Source: Buddleja alternifolia (taxonomy: Eukaryota; Streptophyta; Magnoliopsida; Lamiales; Scrophulariaceae). From it: a stretch of 64,000 bases of DNA. The notes under the pieces were generated by a model. That model ran no database searches. It had not been told where the DNA came from and saw only the letters and a program-made list of their open reading frames with translations. Positions 37,071 through 49,730 of the stretch are shown here, in pieces (position 1 is the stretch's first letter; the number at the start of each line of letters is the position of its first letter). Location: the NCBI GenBank assembly GCA_019426215.1, contig CM033399.1:25181022-25245021 (forward strand). Reading direction: 5' to 3'. The translations under genes and the position numbers were made by a program.

Positions 37071-37988
37071 TTAAAAAAATATGTTTTTAAAAGTAATATA
37101 TACATAATGAGATAGGTCACCAACAATCAAGTCTTTCTTTCCTCAAATTTGTTTTGTCAAATTTTCTTATTATACTCATATGTATGCATCGAAATTTGTG
37201 ATTGGAATGCTTATTTTGCTCATTAGACAATAAGGAATTATTTATTCTCAAAAAAAGTGTGATAAAATATAGAAATCTATTTACTACTATGTGAACATAT
37301 ATATATATATATATATATATTATTAAACAATATCCAATTCCTTGTATGTATCAATTTTCAAAAATATATAAAAACTATCCAATTTAAAAAAGTAGATAAA
37401 AATTACTTACGAGTACAATGAACCTATAAGTCATTTATTATAGCAGTATGTACAATGAACAAAAGATTAATATTTTTAAGATGCTAGATTAAACTAATTG
37501 TTAATATAATTAATTTATTTATATTATTAATTTTACTTTTTCCCAAGCATAATATCAGTCATTGAACTAAAAATAAATTATTAGTTTTTAAATGTAATGT
37601 ATGCATAATGGTAGAGGTCACCAACAATCACATTTTTTTCTCTCAAATTTGATTTTTCAATTTTTATTTATTTATAAAGTTCACGTGGCATATGCATCAG
37701 AATTTGTGATGAGCTATAATTTATTAGAGTCCATTCAAAATTATATTTTGCTCATTTGACAACAAAGGATGACTTGTTCAAAAAATGTGGTGGAATACAT
37801 AAATTTACTTACTACTATGTGAACCTTATATATATCATCATTTAAAAAAAAAAAAATAATATCCAATTAAAAGAAGTAGATATAAAATTACCTACAAGTA
37901 TACAATGAGCATAATAACTAATTTATTATAGTAGTGTGTACCATGAAAAAAGAATAATTTTTTTTAGGAGGCTAGATTAAAACAATCA

Positions 37989-38599
37989 GGGAAAATTACT
38001 AAAACGCCCTTCAAAATTTTTTTATATTCAGAAAGCCCTTGAAAATATTCCTCAATCTCCAAAACTCATTCTACAAACTTTTCATTCGAAAAAATCCAAA
38101 AGTTAAGATTAACAACTTCTTGAACTAAGTTACCTTTCAATTCTTAAGTCAATAAAAGATTAATTAATTTTAAAATTAATCTCTTTGTTTTAAAATTTTA
38201 AACTGATATTATATAATATAAGTTTTATTTTTTGATATAAAATATTTTAAATGTTTTTATGTAATTTATTTTTTACTTTAACATGGTCATATCCAAAAAG
38301 CATACCATTTTTTTAAATTTTAAAAAGGTTACGAATCTAAGAAATTAAAATTAAAATCATAATTAATTTCCATTATCAACATAAAAGTTCTGTATAAATA
38401 AATTTCTATCTAAAAGTACAATTGGTTAATTTTTAAATTAGAAGGTTAAGGGCAATTAAGTCCATAATTTCTTTTACACTAAATGTTGGGTTTTTTTGAA
38501 AGAAAAGTATATGGAATGGGTTTTTTGGATGGAAAAATATTACCTTGGATTTTTTTAGATATAAAAATTAAATCTTGTGGAGTTTTTAGTAATTTTCCC
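37989..38599. mobile_element. Mutator-type MITE, GGGAAAATTACT ends
   Basis: The inverted ends are GGGAAAATTACTAAAACGCC and GGGAAAATTACTAAAAACTC. It interrupts one of the 34-42 kb repeat units between GATTAAAACAATCA and AATTCATTATTAATAC. The related unit at 41.7 kb is continuous here, which confirms the insertion. The 9-bp duplication is only partly conserved. Confidence 0.75.
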
Positions 38600-38739
38600 A
38601 ATTCATTATTAATACAATTATTTTATTTACAAAATTAACCCAGAGTTTTTTCCCTAACTTAATATCATAGGGATATTTTAGTTTTCAAAAAAAGTTTAAA
38701 AATATAAATCATTGCCTATCATTCATAATTTTATAATAG

Positions 38740-39288
38740 AATATATATAGATATAGATTTATCTTATCTTTATTTCCATCCATATTCTCTTTAATCCTAA
38801 TTTTTTATCAAGCATCTTGATATCTTTAATTTAGACTGCATGCGTGTATGTATCATCTAAACTCATATATTTATGAAAAATATACCTAGTCTATACTATC
38901 CATACAATTATAGAAGCAAGAGGATCTTAGAGAAACTACCTTTGGACTATCGAGTTTTGGTGTAACCTTAAATATTTTTTTTAAAGACTAAAATGAAAAA
39001 GAGAGAATCGAACGTCTAACGTTCCATCCAACACCCCCACATTCTTAACTGATACAAATGGCGTTAACATTAGGGTCAAACATGAGAATATCATAAATTG
39101 TAGTCAGTTTCCATGGCTTTTCTGTCATACTCAAGCAAATCATGCAAAATGCTCATGTTCCTCTCTATATGTTCTTTATTATATTTATGTTAATTTAATA
39201 CGTGGGCGGTGATGGGTTAAGTCACAAGGAAGGCAATTTATGTTTCACTTGAAGACAATTTAATTATATTTTCACTCAGGTAATAATT
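38740..39288. other. AT-rich stretch, nothing recognised
   Basis: No gene or terminal repeats. Confidence 0.5.
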
Positions 39289-39298
39289 TCACCTTTTT

Positions 39299-39494
39299 AC
39301 CAACAAAGTCCACCACAGTTGGTAGATAGCTGAGTTCCTTAAGCATTTGTCCAGGGTTCGATTCCTGGCGGTGTGTATGGAAAAGGCTTTGTTGGGAGAG
39401 GCAAAACCCACTTCGGTGATCTCTACGCCTCGAAGGGAAATAGTCTCTGGCGTCCGGCTGGGGGAAACCCTGGTATATACCAAAAAAAAAAAAA
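39299..39494 (+). mobile_element. tRNA-derived SINE with poly-A tail and TSD
   Basis: A pol III A-box-like sequence (TTGGTAGATAGCTGAG) and B box (GGGTTCGATTCC) lie 5', followed by a unique body ending GGTATATACC and 13 As. TCACCTTTTT is duplicated at 39,289-39,298 and 39,495-39,504. The structure is 196 bp. It is not a functional tRNA because the cloverleaf is not retained. Confidence 0.85.
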
Positions 39495-39504
39495 TCACCT
39501 TTTT

Positions 39505-41560
39505 TTCCCTATTGTCCTATGATTCCATATTGTTCTTTTGCTGCTTGCTTGATTGTTGATGGAGTTGTGAATTTATCATTACTTTTCTGTGCTTTTCTGA
39601 AAGAGCAATGACGAAGTTTTTGGCAGATTCACTTATTTCACTACTTATTTCATTACTTTTTATTATTCAACAAAGTTTCTCCGTTTGTAAACATTAAATT
39701 AAAATGTTAATTAATTAAATTTTATAAATGATCACAATGAGTCATCCTTATCTACTCCCTTTTCTTCCATATAACATAATAAGTTTTTATTTGACATAAT
39801 TAATATTTAATTTTTTTACACTGCACACGCATCGAGTCTGCTCCAGCCGCTAGTCCTTATAGATAATATTTATTAGTTTTAATATAGTTCATATATACAT
39901 GTGTGTGTGTATGTGTATATATATATATGTATATATATATACCCATATCATATATATATATATATATGTATATATGTATTTTAATGTATTCAATTACTAT
40001 TCATTGCATCAAAAAAGAATATGTACATGGATTGTAATAAGAAAGCATATAGCCATGAATACCAAGAGTCTTAGTGAAAAGGAAGAGAAGCAGCCTAATG
40101 GGTTTTCATCTTTCTTTGTTTCATTGTATTCCGTTATTTTAAATTTATAGAAATTCACTTAGGCAAGAAAAATAAATAAAAAAAGGGAAGCAAAGTAACT
40201 TCATCAAAGTTAATTAGACAAAATAGGTGGCCATTCTTCCCTTTTATGCTTTTTTCCTTGTTTACGTATATTTTTCCAAATTTTCGAAAGCAGCTTGCCC
40301 AGCAGAATTTCACAGTAGTAACTGTCTTTTGTTTATTCGACTAACAAATATGAAAACAATATGAATCGATAACAAAAAGTTGGAAAAAATAGATTGATGA
40401 AGTAATTATAAATTCAAAACAAATATTGCAGAGAGTCGATGAGAGGATAAGAGAAGGGTTACTGTTTAGGGAAAACAAAAAGGTAAGAATAATATATATG
40501 AATAACATAAATTTTTCTATATCATATTTCTAATTCTACATAAAATGGTTGGAAAATATGTATGTGATCTTGATGTTTGTAGAAGACATTCGTTAGAGTA
40601 AAAACAATATGTAAATGAAAAATACTAAACATCAACTAATTTTTTAAGCAAACTAGTTGTTAGTGAAAAAAAAACAGACTAAATATATTTAACAAATAAT
40701 CATAAGAGAAAATCGTAATAATCATTAAAAAAAATAGGTTTCTTTATCTATATACCCATCAGTATAATTTTTATCCCAATATGATCATGAAGAAAAACTG
40801 AAAATGAAACGCCATTCAGAAGCATAACACGAAGGTCCCTATACGGAACTTGAGATATACTCGCAAATTACATGTGAATCACAATAGAAGGCTTGATCGA
40901 ACTATAAAATATCGATTATTAAAATCAAATACCTAATTAAGTCAAATCAAAGTGTAATAATCATTTTCTGTCATTTCACTAATATATATATATATATAAG
41001 TAGAATTACCCATTAAATTTCTTGGTATGGCAGGCCGATGAGTACCTAATATTTCTTGATATTGCTGACTGTAAAATTAATAAAATGAAATAACTAAGAG
41101 GAACTTGCAAGATTGAGCAACATATTAACTAACAAAGATTATGTTCGAAATAAAAACAAAGAGAAAGCCTGAAAAATGAAATGCATTAGTGAAATAAACT
41201 ACATAAATAGAGAAAGTAGGGGGAAAATTGGAGATTATTATAAAAATAACTTTGAAGTGTCACAAAAATAAGAACATGAAAATAATAAAAAAAACAAATG
41301 CACAAATGCTTGAAAATTAAAATTAGGAATCAATAGACCAACCTTGCATAAGAAATGAACAACAATGGTGTTACAATAAAATTTAGTGACTATCTCTACT
41401 CAATATTCTTGCTTTTATAATGAACAAATAGTGATTGAAAACTTAGAAGATACACATTGTTTTCCACATGCACAATTATAGAATTCTGGTTTGGTAAAAA
41501 TTACAAAGTGTAATCTCACCGGCTTATTTGTATGGCCTACATGCTTTTCAATTTGAGATT
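39505..41560. other. AT-rich stretch, no gene seen
   Basis: Contains a (TG)/(TA) microsatellite at 39,899-39,975 and a (TA)n run at about 40,984. No coding sequence or clear element ends. Confidence 0.5.
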
Positions 41561-41867
41561 TTAGAGATTTCTTACTAACTTATATATACCAATTATCTTT
41601 TTAAAAATCTAAAATAATATCTAATTAAAAAAGTAGATTACTAAGAGTATACAATGAACATAGTAACTCATTTATTATAATGGTATATACAATGAACAAC
41701 ATTAAATTTTTTGAGGAGGCTATATTAAAAATAATTACTAATACAATCAATTTATTTACATAATCAACCTTACTTTCTTCCTAGCACAATATTGATGTAG
41801 GAATACTTTGGTCTTCACAAAAAAGTTAAGAAATGTAAATCATTCCTTAACATCCATACTTTTATAA

Positions 41868-41922
41868 TAGTTATAGATTATAGATTATAGATTATAGATA
41901 TAGATTATAGATTATAGATAAT
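41868..41922. repeat. ATAGATT-type heptamer microsatellite
   Basis: Seven to eight tandem copies of TATAGAT(T), slightly irregular. Confidence 0.85.
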
Positions 41923-42079
41923 GAGACCCTCCAATATAATTGTTTTAATCATACAAACTTTTTATTTCACTAATTTCATTTAGTAAAATAATAAGTATTT
42001 TGGTTATAGAATCATGACATATCATAATTTTATTATGTCAAGATATAACAAAAATATATAAAATTTTCATGTCATAGTT

Positions 42080-43313
42080 CAACCTTTTTGTTTTCTAAGG
42101 AGACGTCTTTTACTAAAGAGTGGATCTTATTCTTAATATGATGATTAGTCTCTGTTAATGATAATTATTCCATAATTCCCGTATCATAACATAAGCATCA
42201 TTTGAAAAAAGTGTCTGATAATATGAATTTAACCTATCAACTCCCATCAATCGCCACTTAAATATATATAAACATGAAAGGTCTAGACATTTTTTAATCT
42301 TTTTTTTTTTTTGTTAAATAGGGCTAGACATGTTTGGTTCTAACGTAAACCTGCAAAGCCTGTGCTCATTTGGTTCTCACGGGCCAAACCAGGTTAGGCG
42401 GGTGGCCGACTAAGATGATCATCTAATGTTTGTTAACATTTAACTTTTCACATTTTGATTAAAACACTTCGCATCCCTTGTTAATAAGGCTAATGAATGA
42501 TTCTTTGTCCATTGTTTTACTTTTTCATCAGAATATTATCTATAATCAAATCAGAAAAAGTGTAAATAGTAAAAAAAAATGAGTTGTTGAATTTAAGAAC
42601 ATACTCTCCCCATCGTTTATCATAATGTGAACCCCAATATAGATTCCCTTCAAATTTCATACTTAACAAAACGAAAACAGCGAAAACAATCACCACAAAC
42701 GTTTCCCTCAGATCTTTAGTTCCCTTCCTTCCCACCATGAGGTACAAAAACAAAGGCAAATTCATCTACATGATCACTTAAAAGAGTTAATCCTAAAATA
42801 AACTACCCAACAAACTACTACGTTTGAAATGTTCAAACTTGGTTGTCCCAGAGGCAATATCTCTATCCAAACAGCGTATCGTCACATTCGCCAGGGCCAT
42901 TTCTTTTTCTTTGCTAGTTATCGCCAGGGCCATTTCTTCCACAACTTTTTGTTTCTTAGTGTCGAGGGCTTTCAGTTCTTCTTCTTGCTTCTTTAACTTG
43001 TTTCTCTGCTCATTTCTTTGAGCAATGAGTTCTATCACTCCCAATTTTGAGTTGATGGCCTCTTTGATTCTATTGAGCTGTCCACGGAACCATTTCACGT
43101 CTATCTTTAATCTTTCAGCGTCTTTAACTGCATCATAGAACTTCTCTAGAGAACCAGCATTAAATTCCTCAATTTTGAGCCTTTTCAGCTCCTTTAACAC
43201 ATTGCAGATGCCAGTGAGAACACCTTTTCTCATCACTTGAGACTTTAAATCACAATACTTGTCGATATTCCCATATTTGGCCTTGATGGACTCTATGGTA
43301 GGCTCTTCATCAA
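42080..43313. repeat. Segmental duplication block A (paralogous to 48,890-51,266)
   Basis: The two blocks align from CTTTTGTTTTCTAAGG-type sequence through CGCCACTTAAATATATATAA, TTGGTTCTAACGTAAACCTG and the coiled-coil exon. Block C carries two extra insertions. This shows that loci A and C arose by duplication of a multi-kilobase segment, not by retroposition. Confidence 0.8.
42793..43313 (-). pseudogene. Chimeric family locus A: coiled-coil exon only
   Basis: An open exon of 521 nt, acceptor at 43,314, phase 2 nt + 172 codons. It reads DEEPTIESIKAKYG, then VKWFRGQLNRIKEAI, then a long charged coiled coil (KLKKQEEELKAL), and ends LLGSLF. No first exon follows upstream: beyond the acceptor the sequence is the 3' flank of locus B. 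Without a start exon it is probably a gene fragment, although its frame is intact. The WxxxQLxxI layout resembles the C-terminal coiled-coil region of MATH-CC/PEARLI-4-type plant proteins. Confidence 0.6.
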
Positions 43314-43648
43314 CTGATAAATCGCAATATAAATAAGTTAGAAAAAGTGTAAATAATCAAAAAATGAGAAGTTGAATTTATGAACTATCTACTTTGTATT
43401 AGTGTAACAAAACTTTAACGCCCATGTACAACACCATAGAGTTTCATCGACCCTCCCAATCACTTATCATAACGTGCAACGCCGATATAGATTCCCTTCA
43501 AATTTCATACTTAACAAAACGAAAACAGCACAAACAATCACCACATACATTTCCCTCGGATCTTTAGTTCCCTTCCCTCCCATCATGAGGTACAAAACGA
43601 ACGCAAATTCATCTAATTAATCACTTTAAGAGTTAATCCTAAAATAAA

Positions 43649-44666
43649 TTACAGAAGGCCATCCAACAAGCTGTTACTTTTGAAAAGTTCAAATTTGGAT
43701 GTCCAAGAGGCAATATCTCTATCCAAACAACGCATCGTCACATTCGCCAGGGCCATTTCTTTTTCTTTGCTAGTTATCTTCAGGGCCATTTCTTCCATAA
43801 TTTTACGTTTCTCAGTGTTAAGGGCTTTCAGTTCTTCTTCTTGCTTCTTTAACTTGTTTCTCTGCACATCTCTTTCAGCAATGAGTCTTTTCGCTCCCAC
43901 TTTTGAGTCGATGGCCTCTTTGATTCTATCGAGCTGTGGACGCAACCATTTCATGTCTATCTTTATTTTTTCAGCATCTTTAACTGCGTCATAGTACTTC
44001 TCAAGAGAATCAACATGAAGTTGTTCGATTTTGAGCTTATGCAGCTCCTTTAACACACTGCAGATGCCAGTGAGATTCACTTTTCTCATCATTTCTGACT
44101 TTAAATCACAATCCTTGTCAATATCCCCGTATCTGGCCTTGATCAACTCTATGGTAGGCTCTTCTACATCTGAGAGAAATCAGAATATAAAAATAATGTG
44201 ATTAATTAATAGCAAAATGATTATATATGTTGTGTCTGTGTGGTTTCTTGAAGGAGGTCTTGTAGCAAGCAAATTTCCTTCTGAAAAGAGATTAAAATAT
44301 TCTTGTTCTTTTTTATTTTATTTTTACTTCTCGATCGGACCATTATGGGCTAACATTATTTTCTAAATTTTTTTGGTGAAACAAGGGGTCCGCTCACAAT
44401 TTGAAAGCATTATATATACGTTAATAATATACAAAAATTGTAACAAATGCATTCAGAAATTTTTTGAAAAAATTTGAACAAGACAAACTTACAAATAGGT
44501 TGAGGAGGAAGGGAGATGGAGTTGGATTGAGTGGGAGTCTGTTTCTCAGGTGACCTAATAATATTGGGTGGATTTGATGAGGGTTGGAACCAGGTGGCCG
44601 TGGTGGTGTGAGCAGTGCACCGCCATTTATCTCTTCTCTTTTTATGCTGTAAGAAGGTGACGTCAT
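43649..44666 (-). pseudogene. Chimeric family locus B: AHL-like first exon (frameshifted) plus coiled-coil exon
   Basis: Exon 1 (44,666-44,493) starts MTSPSYSIKREEINGGALL. Exon 2 (44,169-43,649) is intact: VEEPTIELIKARYGDIDKDC, then MKWLRPQLDRIKEAID, then a coiled coil, ending LLDGLL. A one-base deletion relative to locus C after the TPP segment shifts exon 1, so the donor (AACCTATTT|gtaag) ends in phase 0 while exon 2 needs one carried base. The correct frame after the shift reads NSISLPPQPI, as in C. The AT-hook segment is deleted. The intron is 323 nt. A truncated or non-coding product is likely. Confidence 0.65.
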
Positions 44667-44878
44667 CCCTCCGCGGTTCTTCAACTTCCCCCTCAAACAA
44701 AGGGAAAAGGGAGAGATGAATTTTGCCCAAGAAATGGCAAGTGGTGCGAGAGGGGAGGCAGAGAAGCTTCAATAAAGTGGGACAAATAAAATAACAGCTT
44801 CAGAAATCAATCCCCCCCACCCCCAAAAAAACAAAATTAACGCGTAAGGGTTTTAAATTTTGAAAGTTGTTAAAGGGC

Positions 44879-44925
44879 ACTCCAAAATGTTGTTATTGGC
44901 ACTCCATATTCCCTTTAATTTTTTC
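44879..44925. mobile_element. Fragment related to the 10.2 kb MITE
   Basis: Reads GGGCACTCCAAAATGTTGTT and then ATTGGCACTCCA, the same GGCACTCCAAAA terminal motif as the 123-bp MITE. Only a short piece is recognisable. Confidence 0.45.
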
Positions 44926-45094
44926 AAAAGGGCAAAACGATCCTTGATGTCAAAAAAAATAAATTAGTGCAAAACACATGCACTTGTACAATTAAAAATA
45001 CACATTGACTCCAAAATAAATAAAAATATTGAACCTTGATATTTTGTCCAAAAGAAATAGGAACAGAAAAACATAGAGCCCTTCAAAATTTTTT

Positions 45095-45379
45095 GGGAAA
45101 ATTGCATATAACCCCCTGTGTTATTACTTTTTTGCTGAAAACTCCCTTATGTTAATTTTTTTGCATGAAACCCCCTTGTGTCAGCCTAAACCCTGCACGA
45201 AACCCCCAATTCGTGTTAAACCCGCGGAAAGTAGCATACACGAGCAATGTATTTGATGTACGGTTGGGGGTTTCGTGCAGGGTTTAGGCTGACAAAAGGG
45301 GGTTTCGTGCAAAAAAATTAACATAAGGGAGTTTTCAGCAAAAAAGTGATAACACAGGGGGGTTATATGCAATTTTCCC
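45095..45379. mobile_element. Mutator-type MITE (GGGAAAATTGCA family) with perfect TSD
   Basis: The ends GGGAAAATTGCATATAACCC match in inverted orientation, and the arms pair over nearly the whole 285 bp (for example GTTTCGTGCAGGGTTTAGGC and its complement). AAATTTTTT is duplicated at 45,086-45,094 and 45,380-45,388. Confidence 0.9.
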
Positions 45380-45388
45380 AAATTTTTT

Positions 45389-45867
45389 AAAGAAATAGTT
45401 TTTCTTTTTTTCCCCCAACTTTATAAGATTATCTGCAATATTTTGGTTCTTGGTTTCTTTTGAAATTAAATCAACCGAAATTGTAGTTGTAACAAAAGAA
45501 AATTAAATTTTAGCAATGGACACGTGAAGTAATGAAAATAATTTAGAGGAGTTAGTGAAATATTAGAGCTTGCAAATGCTAAAAGCTTCGAGGAGATCTT
45601 AAAATATTTTCAAGTACTAATCAGCCCATTAGTAATACAATTGGTAATTTTGTTTCTTCATAGTTCTACAGTCCTTTTTATTTGTATTTTAAACATTGTT
45701 GACTCTAGAAACAAAAGTTAGGGATTTTGTTAAATATTTTGTTTGATGAATTATTTTTTTCTAGAATAGTTTACAATGTTAGTTTTTCTCAAAAATTAGT
45801 TGTTTTTTACAATTTTTTTTTACCATTTGTAATATTATATATGTGTTCATACGTGATTTATAGAGTC
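45389..45867. other. AT-rich spacer
   Basis: No gene or element ends recognised. Confidence 0.4.
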
Positions 45868-47190
45868 TGTTGATCTTTTTGGTCCTCACAATCAATCATA
45901 TTTTGACGATGACAATCTTTACCTATTTACCTTATTAAGTCTAATCTTTTCCTTGTGCAGATTTCCTCCCGAGATCAAAATATCCAGTCAGCAATATTAT
46001 CTTACAAGGGTCTCACTCTATCAGGGGCGGATCTACAGCCCCTTCAAGAGGGGGAGGGAGGGGGATTCGCCCCTCCTAAAAATCGAAAAATATCACATTT
46101 TCTCCCTTTACTTTGAGTTCGCCCCCCTAAAACTCAAAATCGTGGCTATAACAAAAGAGGTATAAGAGTATAAATTATGTCAAAAGTTGTAATTGAACCT
46201 AATTCCTTATTATATTTTTCCCCATAAATATAGCGTACCGTACCGCGGGGCCCCCCCTTAACATATTATGTAACTATATCACAACAATCTCGTCCCCCTC
46301 GATATAATCCCCAGTGCCCCCATTGAGCAAAATTTCTGGATCCGCCACTGCACTCTATATTATATTTCCTTTGTCTTCCCATGATTTGTTGTCTTCGTAT
46401 CTATTTAAAATGGCATATATATTTATCTCCTCGTTCCTATTCTCTCTTTGGTAAGGAGCCGTTTGTACATGTATCTTGGAAAGAGTCGTTCATGCCTTCC
46501 TTTTATCTATGAGGGTTGCATCTATTTAAAGAGAAGAAAAATGATCATCTAAAAGTGAAGAGAGAAATCTGAAGTTTTGTCTTGTCTTTTGGCATAGGTC
46601 CCTTCTCTGTTGTGTCTTCAGCAAGAAAGGAGTGACACCTATTCGTCTGAAGATTGAAGTGAAAAACACGAGTGATAAAAGAGGAGTTTGTGTTGAGTCT
46701 TTTGAATTCCAGTTTTTAAGTTGTATCGTGTGAATTAATCCTTTGATTTTCACATTTTCTCTTTGGGATTAGGCAGAGCAGCTCTCTCTAGTATTGAGTG
46801 TGTTTTTATGCTTAGTATTATTACAACCATTTAGTTCTGTTCATTTGTTGTGTTTTTCCTTTCAAGTTATGTGTTGGAAGTTTCACACATCAGTTTCAAT
46901 AAAATTTTCTTATTTCTCTTTAAGTTTTACATATTCCGTTGTGTACTCCAACAAAAATTTAAATACCCCCTCGTAGGCAATTCTTGATTTACATTTGGCA
47001 CCAGAGACAGATTACTCACTTCATAGGGTCTAACCACCCCAGTACAAAGATCCCCATGATGACCACAGTTGCCGACATGTATGCTGAGGCCCAATCTCAC
47101 TCTCGTCCTCCTCTATTCGATGGATTAAATTAAGCTGCCTGGAAGAACCGAACGCATGAATATGTAGTCTCGGTAGATTTTAAAATATGG
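45868..47190 (+). mobile_element. Copia 5' LTR, primer-binding site and gag start; rest lost
   Basis: The LTR reads TGTTGATCTTTTTGGTCC to TTCTTGATTTACA (45,868-46,993, including a nested hAT MITE). It is followed by TTTGGCACCAGAG, a copia-type primer-binding site. At 47,056 a gag-like frame begins (MMTTVADMYAEA, then RPPLFDGLN, a stop, then AAWKNRTHEYV). The pattern FDGxNxxxWK matches copia gag. Coding resemblance ends near 47,190 and no 3' LTR is seen. Confidence 0.75.
46022..46350. mobile_element. hAT MITE with perfect 8-bp TSD, inside the copia LTR
   Basis: The left end CAGGGGCGGATCTA and the complement of the right end, CAGTGGCGGATCCA, are hAT-style. CACTCTAT flanks both ends (46,014-46,021 and 46,351-46,358). 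The 329-bp interior is non-coding. Confidence 0.9.
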
Positions 47191-48889
47191 ACAGTTATCA
47201 TTTTAAAAATAATTTACAACTCTTTGCGGCTTGAGCTAAGAAATTAAATGAAGGGTTTCAATCGCGATTTGGTGGGGGGTTTCAACTTTTAGTAAGAATA
47301 CACAACAAACAAATGAAATTGTTTATTCAAGAATTCAAGATCTCAAAGCATTTTTAGCGTTCATTCATGGAGGTAATTGTTTTATATTTTTTATAAAATT
47401 TATTTCTATTATTCTTAAAACTATTCAATGATATAAAGAGTTTAATCGGTTATTAGTGTACAAGTTGCAACATAAAAATAGATTAAAGAGTAATTTTCTT
47501 TAATGAAGGAAGATGTCGATAGAAATTCTTTCTTGGAAGAGACTATGCGATTCTTATTAAGTTTTTATATTATGTCGTATTTACATTTCAAGGAATTCAA
47601 GTTCTATAGCTATGATCCTGTTATGAATTAGGCCTTTGAATTCAAAATATTTCTTAACGATTTATCTTTTATTGCAAGCTTGCAATCTATATTCAAGAGT
47701 GTAGTTTTTTTTATCTTATAATTAGTGTTTTGTATGCATTTCATTGAAGTAAAGAAAATTCTAATTTGAGCTGGCCCGAAATAAGCCCGAAGCTCGTAAA
47801 AATATGTGAGCCGAGTTTGAGCCGAGCCAACAAAAACTAATAGGAGCTGAGCTTGAGCCTATGGTTGATAGCGAGATATAAATTGATCTTGAACGAACTG
47901 AAGCTCGGCTCGTAAAACCCGATTGACAGGCCTACGATTTAGCCTCTTTATACTTACAATTACACTCTAAAAATGAGTGAACTCGTATTTTTTTTTGAGT
48001 TAGATGGTGAAAAGTCGCTTCTGGATGCAGATTGCCAAGTTATATGTAATTCGAGGGTGTAAAGTTCGAAAAAGTGACTTTAAGTATGTATTATGCCAAA
48101 AGATGACAATTCGAGGGTGCAATCCACCAATTACCAAAGAAAAAAGTGGGATCAAAGAACATTTTCAGCAATCAATTGAAACAACAATGGGACTATGGGA
48201 GCTACGTCTTGCGATTAGAGCATCAGAATCTATTTGGATTAGGACCCTCAATTAACTCAATTAGGCTCAAAGCTTGTAAGGCGTAGTTTGTATATTTGTA
48301 AACTGAGCCCAATAAAAGGGTTCGAATTCATAAACAAACCGAGCACAAACAGAGGTAAACTCGACTCAAATTAAGCTTGAATATATAAATATAAATAATA
48401 TATTATATTATATATATAAATAAAAAATAATACACTAATATATAAAATTACATAATATTATTCATTTTTTATAAAGTCTACCAAAAATGGAGTATAGAAA
48501 CTACTTTTTGGGGTTCAATTGAGAGGGTTACTTCCCTCCTTTTAAGTTTTAACTTGGTCAGTGGTAGTGTAGCTCCGCCACCACCGTGGTGAAGGACGAC
48601 TGAGGAGGTTGGAGAAGTGCATTTTTCACCTATGAGCGATAGATCTAACGAGGGTCCTCCATAGAGGCTAGAGCTGAGTTTAGACATTATGATTCTTCTA
48701 CATTTGAAGGGATGTGATCCGTTCAAAGATTGTTTCATGTTATTCGAGGTTGTAGGGTTATTGTTTCTAGATTGAGATTTTGTAGTCAAGTATCTCAGTT
48801 GTTATATATGGGGTTCAAAAATTGCAATATCGTGTTCGAGTGGCTCTATAGCATCCGAAACCTTATTTCTTGGCTTCTTCTAGTGATGT
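47191..48889. other. Unassigned repeats, no supported gene
   Basis: Contains GAGCCGAGC/GAAGCTCGGCTCG strings (47,770-47,920) and AATTCGAGGGTG twice (48,050, 48,108), which suggest old DNA-element remnants. A 103-residue ORF on the - strand (48,789-48,478) has no recognisable domain and is not called. Confidence 0.4.
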
Positions 48890-49095
48890 GCTTCAGCCTT
48901 TTCGTTTTCTAAGGTGATGTCTTTTACTAAACAGTGGATACTAATGATGATTAGTCTTTATTAATGATAATTATCCCATAATTCCCGTATCGTAAGCATC
49001 ATATAAGAAAAAGGAATCTGATAATCTGCATTTGACCTATCAACTCTAATTAATCGCCACTTAAATATATATAAACATGAAAAAGTCTAGGCATG

Positions 49096-49730
49096 TTTGT
49101 GACGGGGCGGAAGCTAGTAATTTTGAGAATTTAAAGGACACGTCTTAAAATATCGAATAACTCAAGAAAGTCTTGAAAGTAAAATAACTCAAAATCTTTA
49201 TTAATGATAAAATTGTATCTAACAAAGACAAATAACTGCAGCAACTATTTATAGGAAATAAAAGAAAGACTCCTAATTGAAATAAATTAGGATTCCTATT
49301 TCTACTTCTATTTTGACTCAAAAAAAAAAACACTAGAATTCCAATGGACTCGAAACACTACCAAATTTGTCCCAAAAATACTTCACCTTACGAGGTGACA
49401 CGTGTTAAAATTTGGGCCACATTCGACAACTAGATAATTTATTAAAAATAAAACAAAAACGCTGAAAATTGAAAAAAAAAACACTAAGCGGACCAAACGA
49501 AAGCCTAAACGATGGAATTTGGGGTCGATCTATTAGCCCTAAAACGGCCCTAGCCATTCAATCCGATTCCTCTCGAAAAGATCTTCGATTTGGTATTATT
49601 GTGGGCCCTGTAACTCCAAACAGATCAAAAATTATGACTGTTTGAAGTTTCGCCGACAACTTTTCGTTTGTTTTTCACTTTTCTTCCTTCGAACCTACCC
49701 AAAAACATGTCGTCTTCTTGTTCTACATCT
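49096..49730. mobile_element. Insertion of about 635 bp in block C, absent from block A
   Basis: Block A reads CTAGACATGTTTGGTTCTAA continuously. In block C the same junction is split by sequence starting TGTGACGGGGCGGAAGC. The ends and target duplication are not clear. A solo LTR is possible. Confidence 0.5.

Larger units (their letters stand above)
34110..41930. repeat. Diverged direct repeat units (four, interrupted by younger insertions)
   Basis: A non-coding unit recurs at about 34,110-36,650 (split by the solo LTR), 37,100-37,570, 37,600-38,740 (split by a MITE) and 41,560-41,930 (right part only). Shared strings include GGTCACCAACAATCA, GCTCATTAGACAATAA, AAAAAAGTAGAT, ACAATGAAC and GGAGGCTAGATTAAA. 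The spacing differs between units because later elements inserted. The origin is unknown. Confidence 0.65.

Noticed and set aside
44410..44772. 120-codon ORF starting upstream of locus B exon 1
   Set aside because: It uses an upstream ATG in a frame without paralogue support and reads through the splice donor; the homologous start is at 44,666.
48478..48789. 103-codon - strand ORF
   Set aside because: No recognisable motif, no paralogue in the window and no splice or promoter context.
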